DNA of 5,763 bases from an uncultured Bacteroidales bacterium (lineage in GTDB: Bacteria; Bacteroidota; Bacteroidia; Bacteroidales; Paludibacteraceae), in the NCBI GenBank assembly GCA_903873355.1, contig CAIQOG010000238.1:1-5763 (forward strand). The letters run 5' to 3'. Made by a program: the position numbers and the translations under genes. Below are positions 5,745 through 5,763 of this stretch, piece by piece (positions within the stretch are counted from its first letter, which is position 1; every line of letters begins with the position of its first letter). A model generated the notes under the pieces. It had not been told where the DNA came from. It did no database searches and worked only from the letters and a program-made list of their open reading frames with translations.

Positions 5745-5763
5745 GATAATCAGCAAGTTAGAG

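Noticed and set aside
5538..5756. Minus-strand 72-codon open frame over the tRNA and heptamer repeat
   Set aside because: It runs antisense through the tRNA-Ser gene and its promoter and through a simple repeat; the translation has no recognisable domain.

Overview
The window looks like ordinary chromosomal DNA from a member of the Bacteroidota, most likely Bacteroidales or a close relative. The evidence is AT-rich intergenic DNA, starts without clear Shine-Dalgarno sequences, promoters of the Bacteroidota -33 TTTG / -7 TAnnTTTG type, and protein sequences (DnaA, MiaA, MurB, MltG) of the style typical of that phylum. The taxonomic call is from recognition of the sequences; no database search was run.

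Layout: bases 1-278 are a repeat-bearing, AT-rich leader with a probable promoter upstream of dnaA (279-1667, +). After a 153-base gap with a weak terminator and a probable promoter comes a 185-residue protein of the pRiA4b ORF-3-like / 'IS1096 passenger TnpR-like' family with a very acidic C-terminus (1821-2378, +). A strong 13-bp-stem terminator sits directly in front of miaA (2449-3354, +), which overlaps murB (3351-4361, +) by ATGA. murB converges on mltG (4393-5439, -), and the two share a perfect 16-bp-stem bidirectional terminator whose arms contain both stop codons. A 215-base divergent intergenic region holds the mltG promoter, a 7-bp tandem repeat (AAATGGT x4.7) and a near-consensus promoter for a tRNA-Ser(GCU) gene (5655-5744, +).

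Functionally this is a housekeeping neighbourhood: replication initiation (DnaA), tRNA modification (MiaA), peptidoglycan precursor synthesis (MurB), glycan-strand release or termination (MltG), and a serine tRNA. MurB and MltG act at opposite ends of the same cell-wall pathway but are transcribed convergently. I found no convincing new defence, mobile or RNA-guided system. The points most worth a second look are the acidic pRiA4b-like gene beside dnaA, the terminator/possible anti-terminator in front of miaA, the stop-codon-sharing terminator, the symmetrical repeats upstream of dnaA, and a perfect DnaA box inside dnaA.
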